Positions 1 to 6,050 of a DNA stretch of 64,000 bases are shown here, in pieces. The first letter of the stretch is position 1. The number at the start of each line of letters is the position of its first letter. The notes beneath the pieces are model-generated. The model saw only the letters and a list, made by a program, of their open reading frames with translations. It did no database searches and was not told where the DNA came from. Source of the stretch: Paenibacillus albiflavus (GTDB taxonomy: Bacteria > Bacillota > Bacilli > Paenibacillales > NBRC-103111); the NCBI RefSeq assembly GCF_004344915.1, contig NZ_SKFG01000014.1, positions 1 through 64,000 on the forward strand. The letters are read 5' to 3'. Both the position numbers and the translations under genes were made by a program.

Positions 1-1
1 T

Positions 2-58
2 GATGAGGATGAGATGATTACTACAATTACCGCAAGAGTGAATAGCGAACTAGAATAA
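2..58 (+). CDS. C-terminal end of a phage protein (partial)
   Basis: An open frame enters from the left edge and stops at TAA 56-58, giving the last 18 residues, which are acidic and then mixed polar. It lies directly upstream of the lysis genes, where phages usually carry small tail or XkdX-like proteins. Too short to identify; the call rests only on the open frame and the position. Confidence 0.4.
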   Translation, partial: DEDEMITTITARVNSELE

Positions 59-104
59 GCGCCACGACAGCGAGCGATATATTTATACGCATAAGGATGA
101 AACA

Positions 105-191
105 GTGCAACAACACAACACCGTAAAAGGTGTATTTTTTATGCCGTTGGAGCGATCCAGCGGCTTTAATTTTATCCAGAGAGGGGAATAA
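105..191 (+). CDS. Small hypothetical phage protein upstream of holin
   Basis: A 28-codon frame starts with GTG at 105 preceded by an AAGGA motif and ends two bases before the holin start. Proteins of this size often sit between tail and lysis genes in Firmicute phages, but the sequence shows no recognisable motif. It could equally be leader sequence of the holin gene. Confidence 0.25.
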   Translation: MQQHNTVKGVFFMPLERSSGFNFIQRGE

Positions 192-193
192 GC

Positions 194-658
194 GTGGACA
201 AATGGAAAGTATTCTTTGGCTCAGTCGGTGCTGTCTTGGTACCGATTTTTGAATTTATGTATGGCGACGGGGAGGCTGTTATTACCTTAATGACTGCACT
301 TCTATTTTTTGTGATTATGGACTGGATATCAGGTATCCGAGCAGCGAAAAAGGATAACACATATAGCAGCCGATATGGACTTGTTGATGGATTGCCGAGG
401 ACGTTTTTTATTTTGCTGTTACCAGCTGGTGGTCATTTTCTTGATGCTGTGTTTGGTCTCCCTAGTATTATATTTGGCGTTTTTGCAATGGGCACGTTGT
501 ATCACATAATGCAATCCATGATTGCCAATAGCATCCGAGCAGGTTGGGGTGACTGGCTACCAATTCCGATACTTAATAAAATAATCGATTGGGTCAAGTC
601 GGAGTTAGACCAAAAGATCGAGCGTGCAGAGTCACGCAAAGTTAGTGATAAGCAATGA
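194..658 (+). CDS. Phage holin, toxin-secretion/lysis holin family
   Basis: The protein (154 aa) would form lesions in the cytoplasmic membrane that release the endolysin at the end of the lytic cycle. It has three to four hydrophobic segments in the first ~120 residues (about 8-25, 30-48, 65-85 and 90-110), with the charged DWISGIRAAKK patch between the second and third, and a highly charged C-terminal tail, as in the TcdE-like holin family (PF05105). The start is a GTG with a GAGAGGGG Shine-Dalgarno. Its stop overlaps the next ATG by 4 bases, giving a holin-endolysin pair that is translationally coupled. Confidence 0.88.
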   Translation: MDKWKVFFGSVGAVLVPIFEFMYGDGEAVITLMTALLFFVIMDWISGIRAAKKDNTYSSRYGLVDGLPRTFFILLLPAGGHFLDAVFGLPSIIFGVFAMGTLYHIMQSMIANSIRAGWGDWLPIPILNKIIDWVKSELDQKIERAESRKVSDKQ

Positions 659-1293
659 ATCCATTTGAGGGTTACCGCATCACATCGCCATACGGTAATC
701 GACCTGATCCATTTGGTGGCGGGGGCATTGAATTTCATAAGGGGATAGATTTAGTAAAATCACATAAAGCACCTATTCTGGCATTTGTAGCAGGTGAGGT
801 AATACACGCCATGGTGGGTCTAACAGGCAGCGGATTTGGCAATTACGGCATTGTTGTTGCTATTAAGGACAAGCGTAACTGTCTGCACGTTTATGCCCAC
901 CTAGATAGCGCGTCTGTAGCAGTAGGACAGCAGGTGGTAGCAGGGCAGGAAATAGGAAAGCAAGGCACCACAGGACAAAGTACAGGATCACATTTACACT
1001 ATGAGGTTAGACAGCTATATCAGCCTAGTTACGGTTTCGGTACACATACGGACCCGACAAAGTACTTGGTGGACTATATAACAAGGGAGGAAACAATCAT
1101 GTTTGAAAAACTTGAAGCAAGAATCGCAACACTTGAGGAACAAACAAAGAAGGTGCCAGCTCCAGCATGGTTTGTTAAAGAGTTTGGATCCGCAGATCTC
1201 GGCGGATTGATCAATGATCCAACAGGAACAGAAGAGTTTTGGCGCGGACTTGCCTTAACTATGAGGGCTGCTAAAGCAGGAAAATTAGCGTAG
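655..1293 (+). CDS. Phage endolysin, M23 family peptidoglycan endopeptidase
   Basis: Zinc-dependent endopeptidase predicted to cut peptide cross-links in peptidoglycan. The M23 fold spans residues ~5-140 with the ligands visible: H28 and D32 (HKGID), H82 (YAHLD), and H113/H115 (HLHYE). No signal peptide is present, so export depends on the holin encoded just upstream with a 4-base overlap. The C-terminal ~64 residues form a separate module with a short coiled-coil-like start followed by a conserved FGSADLGGLI segment. A perfect internal ribosome binding site precedes an in-frame ATG at the module boundary (1099), so a second, shorter product is likely. At 212 aa it is short for a two-domain endolysin. 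Confidence 0.9.
   Translation: MNPFEGYRITSPYGNRPDPFGGGGIEFHKGIDLVKSHKAPILAFVAGEVIHAMVGLTGSGFGNYGIVVAIKDKRNCLHVYAHLDSASVAVGQQVVAGQEIGKQGTTGQSTGSHLHYEVRQLYQPSYGFGTHTDPTKYLVDYITREETIMFEKLEARIATLEEQTKKVPAPAWFVKEFGSADLGGLINDPTGTEEFWRGLALTMRAAKAGKLA
1084..1101 (+). promoter_or_regulatory. Internal ribosome binding site in the endolysin gene
   Basis: AGGGAGG at 1084-1090 lies 8 bases before ATG 1099-1101, which is in frame with the endolysin. Translation from here would give the last 64 residues alone (MFEKLEARIATLEEQ...). Secondary products of this kind, consisting of the wall-binding or oligomerising domain, are known for several Gram-positive endolysins. It may alternatively be the relic of two genes fused by loss of a stop codon. 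Confidence 0.6.
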
Positions 1294-1297
1294 TATG

Positions 1298-1331
1298 ATC
1301 CCCACTAGCTTCGGCTGGTGGGGATTTTTTT
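1298..1331 (+). terminator. Rho-independent terminator after lysis module
   Basis: A 12-bp stem (1298-1309 with 1314-1325, one G-U pair) closed by a TTCG tetraloop is followed by a T run. It ends the late transcript right after the endolysin gene. Confidence 0.9.
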
Positions 1332-1390
1332 ATTTTGCAGGATAAAAAAGTTTTTTAATCGAATAGATATTCAATCTAATTAAGGAGAAG

Positions 1391-1585
1391 ATGTCATTGA
1401 AATATCATGCATTACTCCAACAAGCTGCAGCCGAACAATTCAAGTTACATATCGTATGCAAAGATGGAATATCGGTTATTGGTGTAGCTGAGCAATACGA
1501 AAATGGCTACATCAAACTTAGATTTGATGATGGATTAATGTATATATCTTATATGGAGATCGAGAAGCCGTTTAAAATTAAGTAA
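1391..1585 (+). CDS. Small hypothetical phage protein
   Basis: A 64-residue protein with alternating hydrophobic and charged residues that suggests a small beta-barrel; no family recognised. ATG 1391 lies only 3 bases from the AAGGAG at 1382-1387, whereas TTG 1397 lies 9 bases away, so the true product may begin two codons later (MKYHALLQQ...). It stands alone between the lysis terminator and the oppositely oriented gene at 1587, with its stop two bases from that gene's stop. Confidence 0.5.
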   Translation: MSLKYHALLQQAAAEQFKLHIVCKDGISVIGVAEQYENGYIKLRFDDGLMYISYMEIEKPFKIK

Positions 1586-1586
1586 G

Positions 1587-1907
1587 TTATTTCAAACGAT
1601 ACCAACCATTATCTGCAGGTGGTTCAATTCGCTTAAATTGTTCGATGTAAGTCGGAAGTAAGTTGCTCACGATCTGCTCGGTGTTTTCGTCGTAGCATTG
1701 CCGCAAAAATTTCCGCACAACCCTTCTTGCTATGGAGTTCGGTGTGATGGTCCCGTTTAATCCAAGACGATCATTTAGTTCGTCGCAGATCATATCGAGC
1801 TTATACATTTCGTGTGGTTTAAGCCTGAAAGCAACGATATTACGATCAATGACTTGCTGTTCTTCTCCTTTGACTACGATATCCCAAAAGTCTTTGACAA
1901 TCCCCAT
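1587..1907 (-). CDS. Hypothetical protein, last gene of a three-gene minus-strand operon
   Basis: 106 residues, preceded by a good GGGAGGT ribosome binding site and starting 3 bases after the stop of the gene at 1911. Residues ~22-75 (RNIVAFRLKPHEMYKLD... then a helix with NSIARRVVRKFL) resemble the strand-helix-helix outline of ribbon-helix-helix DNA-binding proteins, which is an inference from pattern only. The operon runs against the phage late genes and is probably expressed in the lysogen. Confidence 0.6.
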   Translation of the reverse strand: MGIVKDFWDIVVKGEEQQVIDRNIVAFRLKPHEMYKLDMICDELNDRLGLNGTITPNSIARRVVRKFLRQCYDENTEQIVSNLLPTYIEQFKRIEPPADNGWYRLK

Positions 1908-1910
1908 AAG

Positions 1911-2402
1911 CTACCTCCCAATTACAGACCATGCGTCTATTTGTTTTCTAGGCATTGTGCGTATTTTTTCTTTAAATCCAGGAGCGATAATTGGAATGAT
2001 ATGATCAGTAGTTAATGCAAATCGAAGTAATGCGTATGTTGCGTGTGCTAAGTATAGAGTACCTAATGCAATTTGAAAGTTTGTTAATTGTGCGGTCATT
2101 TGTTTAGTTGCTTTTATTTTCAACCTAGTTCGTGGTTCAGATTGTACTAAGTAATCATTTATATCAAGTGGTCTTTTCTCCATCCAAATGATTCTATCCG
2201 GAGTTATTTCATACGGACGAATGAAGTAAACTCGGAAGAATTGTACAGCTGATTCACAGTTTAATGCTTCTTCAATTAATCCTCTTGCCAAGTTCCCCTC
2301 GAAGTCGCCAACATGCCTTGATAACCGTTGAACTAATTCGCGTTCGCTACTCATTATGTATGGTGCTATATGAGTCAATTTATCGCTTCTAGCCTTACGC
2401 AT
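1911..2402 (-). CDS. Hypothetical protein, middle gene of minus-strand operon
   Basis: 163 residues from ATG 2402, chosen because AAGGTGG lies 8 bases upstream; an ATG 21 bases further upstream lacks a site. The start overlaps the preceding gene by 8 bases. The C-terminal third has an aromatic, hydrophobic stretch (TLYLAHATYALLRFAL) that could be an amphipathic or membrane-associated helix. No family was recognised; the neighbours suggest an accessory or plasmid-maintenance-like role, which is speculative. Confidence 0.55.
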   Translation of the reverse strand: MRKARSDKLTHIAPYIMSSERELVQRLSRHVGDFEGNLARGLIEEALNCESAVQFFRVYFIRPYEITPDRIIWMEKRPLDINDYLVQSEPRTRLKIKATKQMTAQLTNFQIALGTLYLAHATYALLRFALTTDHIIPIIAPGFKEKIRTMPRKQIDAWSVIGR

Positions 2403-2688
2403 TATACTGGCCACCTTCCGCAATAAATTTGGAACTCTGTAACGCAGTTCCTGCCTTAGATGTAGTAATAGATCGTGTTTTCGCTTGATGGAAGAGGATA
2501 AGAGGCGGCGTTGGTGTGTCCAATTTTAACGGTTCATTTGATAAATTAACTGGAGGATGATCCGTCATTAAATCATGGTCGATTAGCCGCTTGATGTAAG
2601 CGGAAAAATTCTTTTGACAAAGCGCATGTTCTAATAGTCGGGATTGATGTGGATCCTCAACATTAAATACAACCTGTTTAATTTTCAT
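2395..2688 (-). CDS. Hypothetical protein, first gene of minus-strand operon, possible RHH regulator
   Basis: 97 residues. The N-terminal segment IKQVVFNVEDPHQSRLLEH, then a helix ending SAYIKRLIDHDL, matches the look of a ribbon-helix-helix DNA-binding module such as those of plasmid ParR/AlfB-type or antitoxin proteins; the remainder is low-complexity and proline-rich. Promoter-proximal position plus a long inverted repeat immediately upstream (2701-2751) would fit an autoregulated operon. No actin-like or Walker-type partner is present nearby, so segregation is not supported. Confidence 0.55.
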   Translation of the reverse strand: MKIKQVVFNVEDPHQSRLLEHALCQKNFSAYIKRLIDHDLMTDHPPVNLSNEPLKLDTPTPPLILFHQAKTRSITTSKAGTALQSSKFIAEGGQYNA

Positions 2689-2700
2689 GTCTTCACCTCT

Positions 2701-2751
2701 AGATATGTAAGTTAGTTACGGAATAAACATCCGTATCTTAGTTCCATATCT
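2701..2751. repeat. 22-bp imperfect inverted repeat upstream of minus-strand operon
   Basis: Arms 2701-2722 and 2730-2751 match at 18 of 22 positions with a 7-base spacer. The repeat abuts the ribosome binding region of the gene starting at 2688, so it could be an operator or a hairpin in the 5' leader that controls translation. Confidence 0.65.
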
Positions 2752-2774
2752 ACTAGGCACAGCTTGTACAATAT

Positions 2775-2797
2775 CCCAAAATTTTGGGCTTTTTTAG
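2775..2797 (+). terminator. Hairpin with T run between divergent genes
   Basis: The perfect 14-bp palindrome CCCAAAATTTTGGG (2775-2788) is followed by C and six T. It has terminator form on the plus strand but lies in front of a plus-strand gene, so it may act as an attenuator, or the palindrome may be an operator. Confidence 0.45.
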
Positions 2798-2852
2798 TAT
2801 AAATTTATAGATACTTGTCCACTCTGATAATAGAAAGAGTGGTGTGTATTTA

Positions 2853-3074
2853 ATGACAATGGGGAAAAAACGTACAGCATATGGGGCATTTTTAGATAAT
2901 CATAAGATTAAGCAAAAAGAGATTGAGGAAATAACCGGGCTAAGCCATGAGACTGTGGCATCCGCTTGTAACAAGAGTGATTTCCGCCCATCAAAGAGCA
3001 CTAAGGTTCTGCTTGTTGCTGGTGCAAGAACACTAAGTAAGGAAAATGTTCATCAAGATAATTTCTGGGATTGA
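2853..3074 (+). CDS. Small HTH-type regulator
   Basis: 73 residues from ATG 2853 (a GTG at 2844 and an ATG at 2859 are alternatives). Residues ~15-45 (HKIKQKEIEEITGLSHETVA) form a Cro/XRE-like helix-turn-helix with the usual spacing of hydrophobic residues. The size suggests a Cro-type or orphan regulator of the accessory region. Confidence 0.6.
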   Translation: MTMGKKRTAYGAFLDNHKIKQKEIEEITGLSHETVASACNKSDFRPSKSTKVLLVAGARTLSKENVHQDNFWD

Positions 3075-3080
3075 CCTTGA

Positions 3081-3308
3081 ATAACGAAACCTGAACTTGA
3101 CGAGCAGGAGTGGGAGATCATTAGCCGTGCAATCGGTGAATCGATGTCCCAAGGAATAGAAATCACGCTGCAGCTCTTTGATCCGTTTGATGATGTAGAG
3201 GTCCGCGGTGTTGTCACAAAGATCGATCAGCAGCTTAAACGCATTAAGCTTGAGTATGATGGTGATTACGATTGGTTTAAATTAGAGGACATATTGAGTG
3301 TAAAATAA
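3081..3308 (+). pseudogene. YolD-like protein, N-terminally truncated remnant
   Basis: The frame opened after a TGA at 3078 reads PELDEQEWEIISRAIGES... through ITLQLFDPFDD, VRGVVTKIDQQLKRIKL and ends WFKLEDILSVK, which is the C-terminal half of YolD-like proteins (partners of Y-family UV-repair polymerases). The usual N-terminal half, with its GNGLWESSRM-like motif, is absent and no start codon with a ribosome binding site is available before ATG 3144. A TTG at 3073 reads a few codons in another frame, consistent with decay. It is best called a broken gene. Confidence 0.65.
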
Positions 3309-3336
3309 AAGCCAGTGGACCATATGTCCCTGGCTT
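3309..3336. terminator. Bidirectional hairpin terminator
   Basis: AAGCCAG and GGAC pair with GTCC and TGGCTT around a CATAT loop with small bulges. A/T-rich flanks on both sides would allow it to end the plus-strand yolD remnant and the minus-strand gene at 3343. Confidence 0.5.
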
Positions 3337-3342
3337 CTACCT

Positions 3343-3546
3343 TTATTTAAAGAGTTTCTTTATAAATTTGAATATATCAAATGAGGTCTTGTTATATACC
3401 TTGTTATATACGGCTTTTTTCGGACTTCTAAGCCATCCATAGCCGCGTGGCATCTTTAAGCCAGCACGATGCACTACCTGTCGTTTAATGCTTGTACGGG
3501 CTGATATTCTTTTCTTAAGACTGGGCTTACGTGGTCCAAATTTCAT
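3343..3546 (-). CDS. Small basic conserved phage protein
   Basis: About 67 very basic residues (MKFGPRKPSLKKRISARTS..., KKAVYNKVYNKTSFDIFKF). The arrangement of an RKPS-K-RISART start, a GYGW motif and an AYNKVYNKTS-like end resembles a small protein I have seen in Firmicute prophages without known function. GTG 3555 is an alternative start. The charge suggests nucleic-acid contact, which is inference. Confidence 0.6.
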   Translation of the reverse strand: MKFGPRKPSLKKRISARTSIKRQVVHRAGLKMPRGYGWLRSPKKAVYNKVYNKTSFDIFKFIKKLFK

Positions 3547-3568
3547 ATTTCGCACTCTACTTTACTAT

Positions 3569-4135
3569 TTATAGCTGTATAGCTTCATTTGTTGAAAATG
3601 TATGTAGTGATTGATTGATACCATTACAAAATTTGTTCATTCTACTCACATTGAAGTTATTCTTGAAGGTTACTGCTTTGAGCTCACCAGCTTGGTCTGT
3701 GTAATTGAAGATCATGTAATAGTTTATCTGTCCCTTTTTCTTCTTATTGCCTATGCCAGACATACCTCCGATGATTGTACCTAGTCCAGGTACCAACAAA
3801 GTTCCGATCACCGCTCGTCCAACTACACTTTTTCCTTTTTCAATCAACTCTTGTTCGCTTTTTACAACCGCAGCTCTCAACTGATTTAGCTGGATTTCAA
3901 ACTTATGACTACGTGCATCAATTATGATTTTATCATCACATCTAAATACTTCGCACATCGCTTTATCAGCAATACCAAGTCCTTCATGGTGCATGCAAGC
4001 AAATGAATCACTAGCTCCCAAATCTGCTGCTTTTTGCTTAAGTGCTTTGTTAGCTTTTACTGATAAACGGAACATAATAATGCTGCCAACCAGAATTAGC
4101 GAGAAAAATATAATTACAATTATTGGACCAACCAT
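3569..4135 (-). CDS. Membrane-anchored hypothetical protein with glycine-rich segment
   Basis: 188 residues with one strong N-terminal membrane helix (residues ~4-24), a charged stalk, a beta-rich middle (about 60-100) and a glycine-zipper-like segment GRAVIGTLLVPGLGTIIGG (about 105-125), followed by a second beta-rich stretch resembling a PH-like or SHOCT-associated fold. Start supported by AAAGGTGA. Located in the non-late region on the strand of lysogeny-expressed genes, it is a candidate lysogenic-conversion or host-interaction protein. No known family assigned. Confidence 0.6.
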   Translation of the reverse strand: MVGPIIVIIFFSLILVGSIIMFRLSVKANKALKQKAADLGASDSFACMHHEGLGIADKAMCEVFRCDDKIIIDARSHKFEIQLNQLRAAVVKSEQELIEKGKSVVGRAVIGTLLVPGLGTIIGGMSGIGNKKKKGQINYYMIFNYTDQAGELKAVTFKNNFNVSRMNKFCNGINQSLHTFSTNEAIQL

Positions 4136-4333
4136 ATTAGATCACCTTTGCTAATCCTCATCGGATGAGGTATTTGCTGTTACATTATGTCAAAAAGAGT
4201 ATATCAAAATAGCATTAATATTTAAATGAATAAAAAGAATAGTTGATAAATTTAAAAAGTGATGTTAAACTATCAAACATACCTTATTTGTTGTTAATTA
4301 TTTCTATCTCCCGTCATGCGACCAGGAGACATT

Positions 4334-4389
4334 CTAAGTGTTATTATTACCATTTATGGGCTAAGTGTTATTAATACCGTTTTTACGGG
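4334..4389. repeat. Two tandem imperfect ~28-bp direct repeats
   Basis: CTAAGTGTTATTATTACC at 4334 recurs as CTAAGTGTTATTAATACC at 4361, each followed by a T-rich stretch ending in GGG. The copies are adjacent and share about 22 of 28 positions. Tandem sites of this kind can be transposon-end or regulator binding sites; no transposase is nearby. Confidence 0.6.
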
Positions 4390-4483
4390 AAAAGTTTGTC
4401 TTAAACAATAATTTCCTCTGCTGACAGTGCGATCAAGCAGTGATGGAGAATTTAATAATTAAGTGATTAATTGTGGACAGGAG

Positions 4484-4632
4484 AGACCGCCACAATAATC
4501 CGAAAGATACATAGAAATATTTTATTGAAAAAAAACACCATAAATAAAACAAACGAGAGTTCTCTTTATTTTGGTGTTTTGATTTCAAGTTTTCTATTGA
4601 ATTATCTTCGGATTATTGAGCGGTCTTTTTTT
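4484..4632 (+). other. Long nested inverted repeat ending in a T run; possible structured RNA
   Basis: The outer arms AGACCGC...AATAATCCGA (4484-4503) and TCGGATTATTGAGCGGTCT (4608-4626) pair, then CATAGAAA pairs with TTTCTATTG, then AACACCATAAATAAA pairs with CTTTATTTTGGTGTT, so almost the whole 143 bases folds into one rod. TTTTTTT follows at 4626-4632. It may be a small RNA with its own terminator, an unusually long terminator, or a degenerate MITE-like element. Confidence 0.6.
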
Positions 4633-4772
4633 ATTATGTCTAGGGGGTGATGTTCAATTGTAAAATATTGTTTGCTTACATTTTCCATGGGAAGATTTAG
4701 AATACAATTATACAGCACTTTGTTAGTTACAGCCTAACAAATTTTCTAGGAGAGTGCAGAGGATTTCTCTGC

Positions 4773-4991
4773 TTATCTACTACCATACTTTGTTCTGTAT
4801 AGATCATGAATAGAACATTCCAGGATGTCTGCTGCATTAAATGCATGCTCAAGAGTCATAAACTGGCTACCATTGCACCATTCTGTGACCGTTGCACGAG
4901 ATACCCCCATTTTTCGTGCAAAAAAAGCTCTATTCATTTCTCGTTTTTCTAACCAGTATGGTAGCAGGCACTCTCCAAGAATGAGTGCCAT
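4773..4991 (-). CDS. XRE-family transcriptional regulator
   Basis: 72 residues almost entirely occupied by a Cro/C1-type helix-turn-helix (MNRAFFARKMGVSRATVTEWCNGS at about 19-42, then HAFNAADILECSIHDLY). Good ribosome binding site AAAGGAG. It is transcribed divergently from the small frame at 5122. The palindrome at 5029-5041 covers its likely -10 region (TATAAT on the minus strand), so it may regulate itself. Confidence 0.8.
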   Translation of the reverse strand: MALILGECLLPYWLEKREMNRAFFARKMGVSRATVTEWCNGSQFMTLEHAFNAADILECSIHDLYRTKYGSR

Positions 4992-5028
4992 ATTCTGCTC
5001 CTTTCTTCAGGATGGTTAATCGAAAAAA

Positions 5029-5052
5029 CGTATATTATACGAACGCTTGTTC
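5029..5052. promoter_or_regulatory. Palindromic operator and SOS-like (LexA/DinR) box
   Basis: CGTATATTATACG (5029-5041) is a perfect 13-bp palindrome. It is directly followed by GAACGCTTGTTC (5041-5052), which fits the Gram-positive LexA pattern GAAC-N4-GTTC. The SOS half-site GTTC is also part of the -35 element of the plus-strand promoter, so LexA binding would block that promoter. Confidence 0.6.
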
Positions 5053-5075
5053 TATTAATTATTGCGTGATATAAT
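5047..5075 (+). promoter_or_regulatory. SigA-type promoter reading toward 5122
   Basis: TTGTTC (5047-5052), 17-base spacer, TATAAT (5070-5075). It reads rightward into the small frame at 5122 and then antisense into the 3' end of the repressor gene. Confidence 0.6.
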
Positions 5076-5121
5076 CGATTTAACCCAATAATTTCAAATT
5101 TAAGTACATAATATTAGAGGG

Positions 5122-5304
5122 GTGTTGGTTATTACATTGCTTAAGGAATATTTGCTGAATAATATTGAAAAAATGGGTGTGCGCGAGGCAAGTAGACTGC
5201 TAAATCGTCTCAATCCCTTAACATCTTTAGAGCAGCAACAAGAAGATCCTTTACGCGATTTGCCTCATCATGACTCAACTTTTGACCACAAAAAATCAAA
5301 TTGA
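5122..5304 (+). CDS. Possible small SOS-controlled protein overlapping the repressor 3' end
   Basis: A 60-codon frame with an AGAGGGG motif close to GTG 5122/TTG 5125; the exact start is unclear. The first half (LLKEYLLNNIEKMGVREASRLL style) looks like a real amphipathic helical segment; the second half lies antisense to the last ~95 bases of the repressor gene. A strong promoter with an SOS-like box precedes it. If real, it might be a small antirepressor; if not, the transcript would be an antisense RNA to the repressor. Confidence 0.35.
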   Translation: MLVITLLKEYLLNNIEKMGVREASRLLNRLNPLTSLEQQQEDPLRDLPHHDSTFDHKKSN

Positions 5305-5896
5305 ATTTATCAATTTTCTCTAAATCAATTTCTAACTCCGTCACTTGTGTTGTAATGGCGGAGTTTTTATTTTGTGATTTTTGTATTATATTCTGTAATG
5401 CTAAATTTAAATCAGCTTTACTTTCCATTGGGAGATCTGCATATCGTATGAATTCTAGAACTCCTTTAAAATCAGTTTTTAAAGCATCCAATTTATTCTC
5501 AACTATATATTCCTCTATGTAGTCACCAAGTGTTTCCTCAAAAACATCAATCATTTCATTTACAATCCCAAAGTAAAATATGGTTTCAATATTCTTTTTT
5601 AAGTCAGCATCTAAATCTTTATGTATCTCGAAAAAATTAGTTACACTATTTTTCTTTTCATCAGTTAATCCTTCTAAATATCCAGATACATCCATTAACT
5701 CCCTTAGGTTTGTTGTATGTAGATGATTTGCTAAAATTCCGAGTGTTTCGATGTGTGGACGCTGAACCTCAGCTTCGATCCTAGATAGTGTTGCTGAAGA
5801 GATGCCAGTGATATCTGCCAATTGTCGTTGACTCTTAAACCCACTTTCTAGCCTGTGTTGTTTAATGAATTCACCATATCCTAACTTACTTGTCAT
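5210..5896 (-). CDS. Phage repressor, XRE family
   Basis: Start set at ATG 5896, preceded at 9 bases by GAAGGG; longer versions lack a site. The N-terminal ~65 residues form an XRE helix-turn-helix (FIKQHRLESGFKSQRQLADITGISSATLSRIEAE), and the ~160-residue helical C-terminal part has no LexA-type peptidase Ser-Lys dyad or metallopeptidase HExxH. Induction is therefore unlikely to be by self-cleavage and more likely by an antirepressor. It is divergent from the Cro-like gene at 6051, with facing promoters between them, the classical immunity-switch layout. Confidence 0.85.
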   Translation of the reverse strand: MTSKLGYGEFIKQHRLESGFKSQRQLADITGISSATLSRIEAEVQRPHIETLGILANHLHTTNLRELMDVSGYLEGLTDEKKNSVTNFFEIHKDLDADLKKNIETIFYFGIVNEMIDVFEETLGDYIEEYIVENKLDALKTDFKGVLEFIRYADLPMESKADLNLALQNIIQKSQNKNSAITTQVTELEIDLEKIDKFNLIFCGQKLSHDEANRVKDLLVAALKMLRD

Positions 5897-5927
5897 TTTT
5901 ATCATCCCTTCTATTGATTCAACTTGA

Positions 5928-5956
5928 ATTATAGCAGTTACATTACGCGCACGCAA
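5928..5956 (-). promoter_or_regulatory. Repressor promoter
   Basis: Read on the minus strand: TTGCGT (5951-5956), 17-base spacer, TATAAT (5928-5933). It lies 32 bases upstream of the repressor start. Confidence 0.75.
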
Positions 5957-5974
5957 TTATAATTATTGCCAGTA

Positions 5975-6022
5975 TTGCGTGTTCGTATACTTGTATTGTA
6001 TATTGTTGATACGAGCTCGTAT
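5975..6022 (+). promoter_or_regulatory. Early rightward promoter and palindromic operator
   Basis: TTGCGT (5975-5980), 18-base spacer, TATATT (5999-6004), followed by the perfect 14-bp palindrome ATACGAGCTCGTAT (6009-6022). ACGCAA/TTGCGT of the two facing -35 elements also form an inverted pair. A repressor bound at the palindrome would block early transcription. Confidence 0.7.
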
Positions 6023-6050
6023 AACCGACAGGAAAGGAGAAATTAAGACA

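Larger units (their letters stand above)
4136..4772. other. 637-bp non-coding stretch with repeats and a long hairpin
   Basis: No convincing gene is seen. It holds a tandem imperfect repeat (4334-4389), a long nested inverted repeat ending in a T run (4484-4632) and a short inverted repeat TTTGTTAG/CTAACAAA (4719-4741) that could end the minus-strand gene at 4773. Such a long structured gap is unusual in a tightly packed phage genome. Confidence 0.6.

Noticed and set aside
1587-2688. Plasmid-type partition system
   Set aside because: First and third genes have possible ribbon-helix-helix starts, but no ParA, ParM or TubZ-like NTPase is present.
4334-4389. CRISPR array
   Set aside because: Only two adjacent degenerate copies, without spacers or cas genes.
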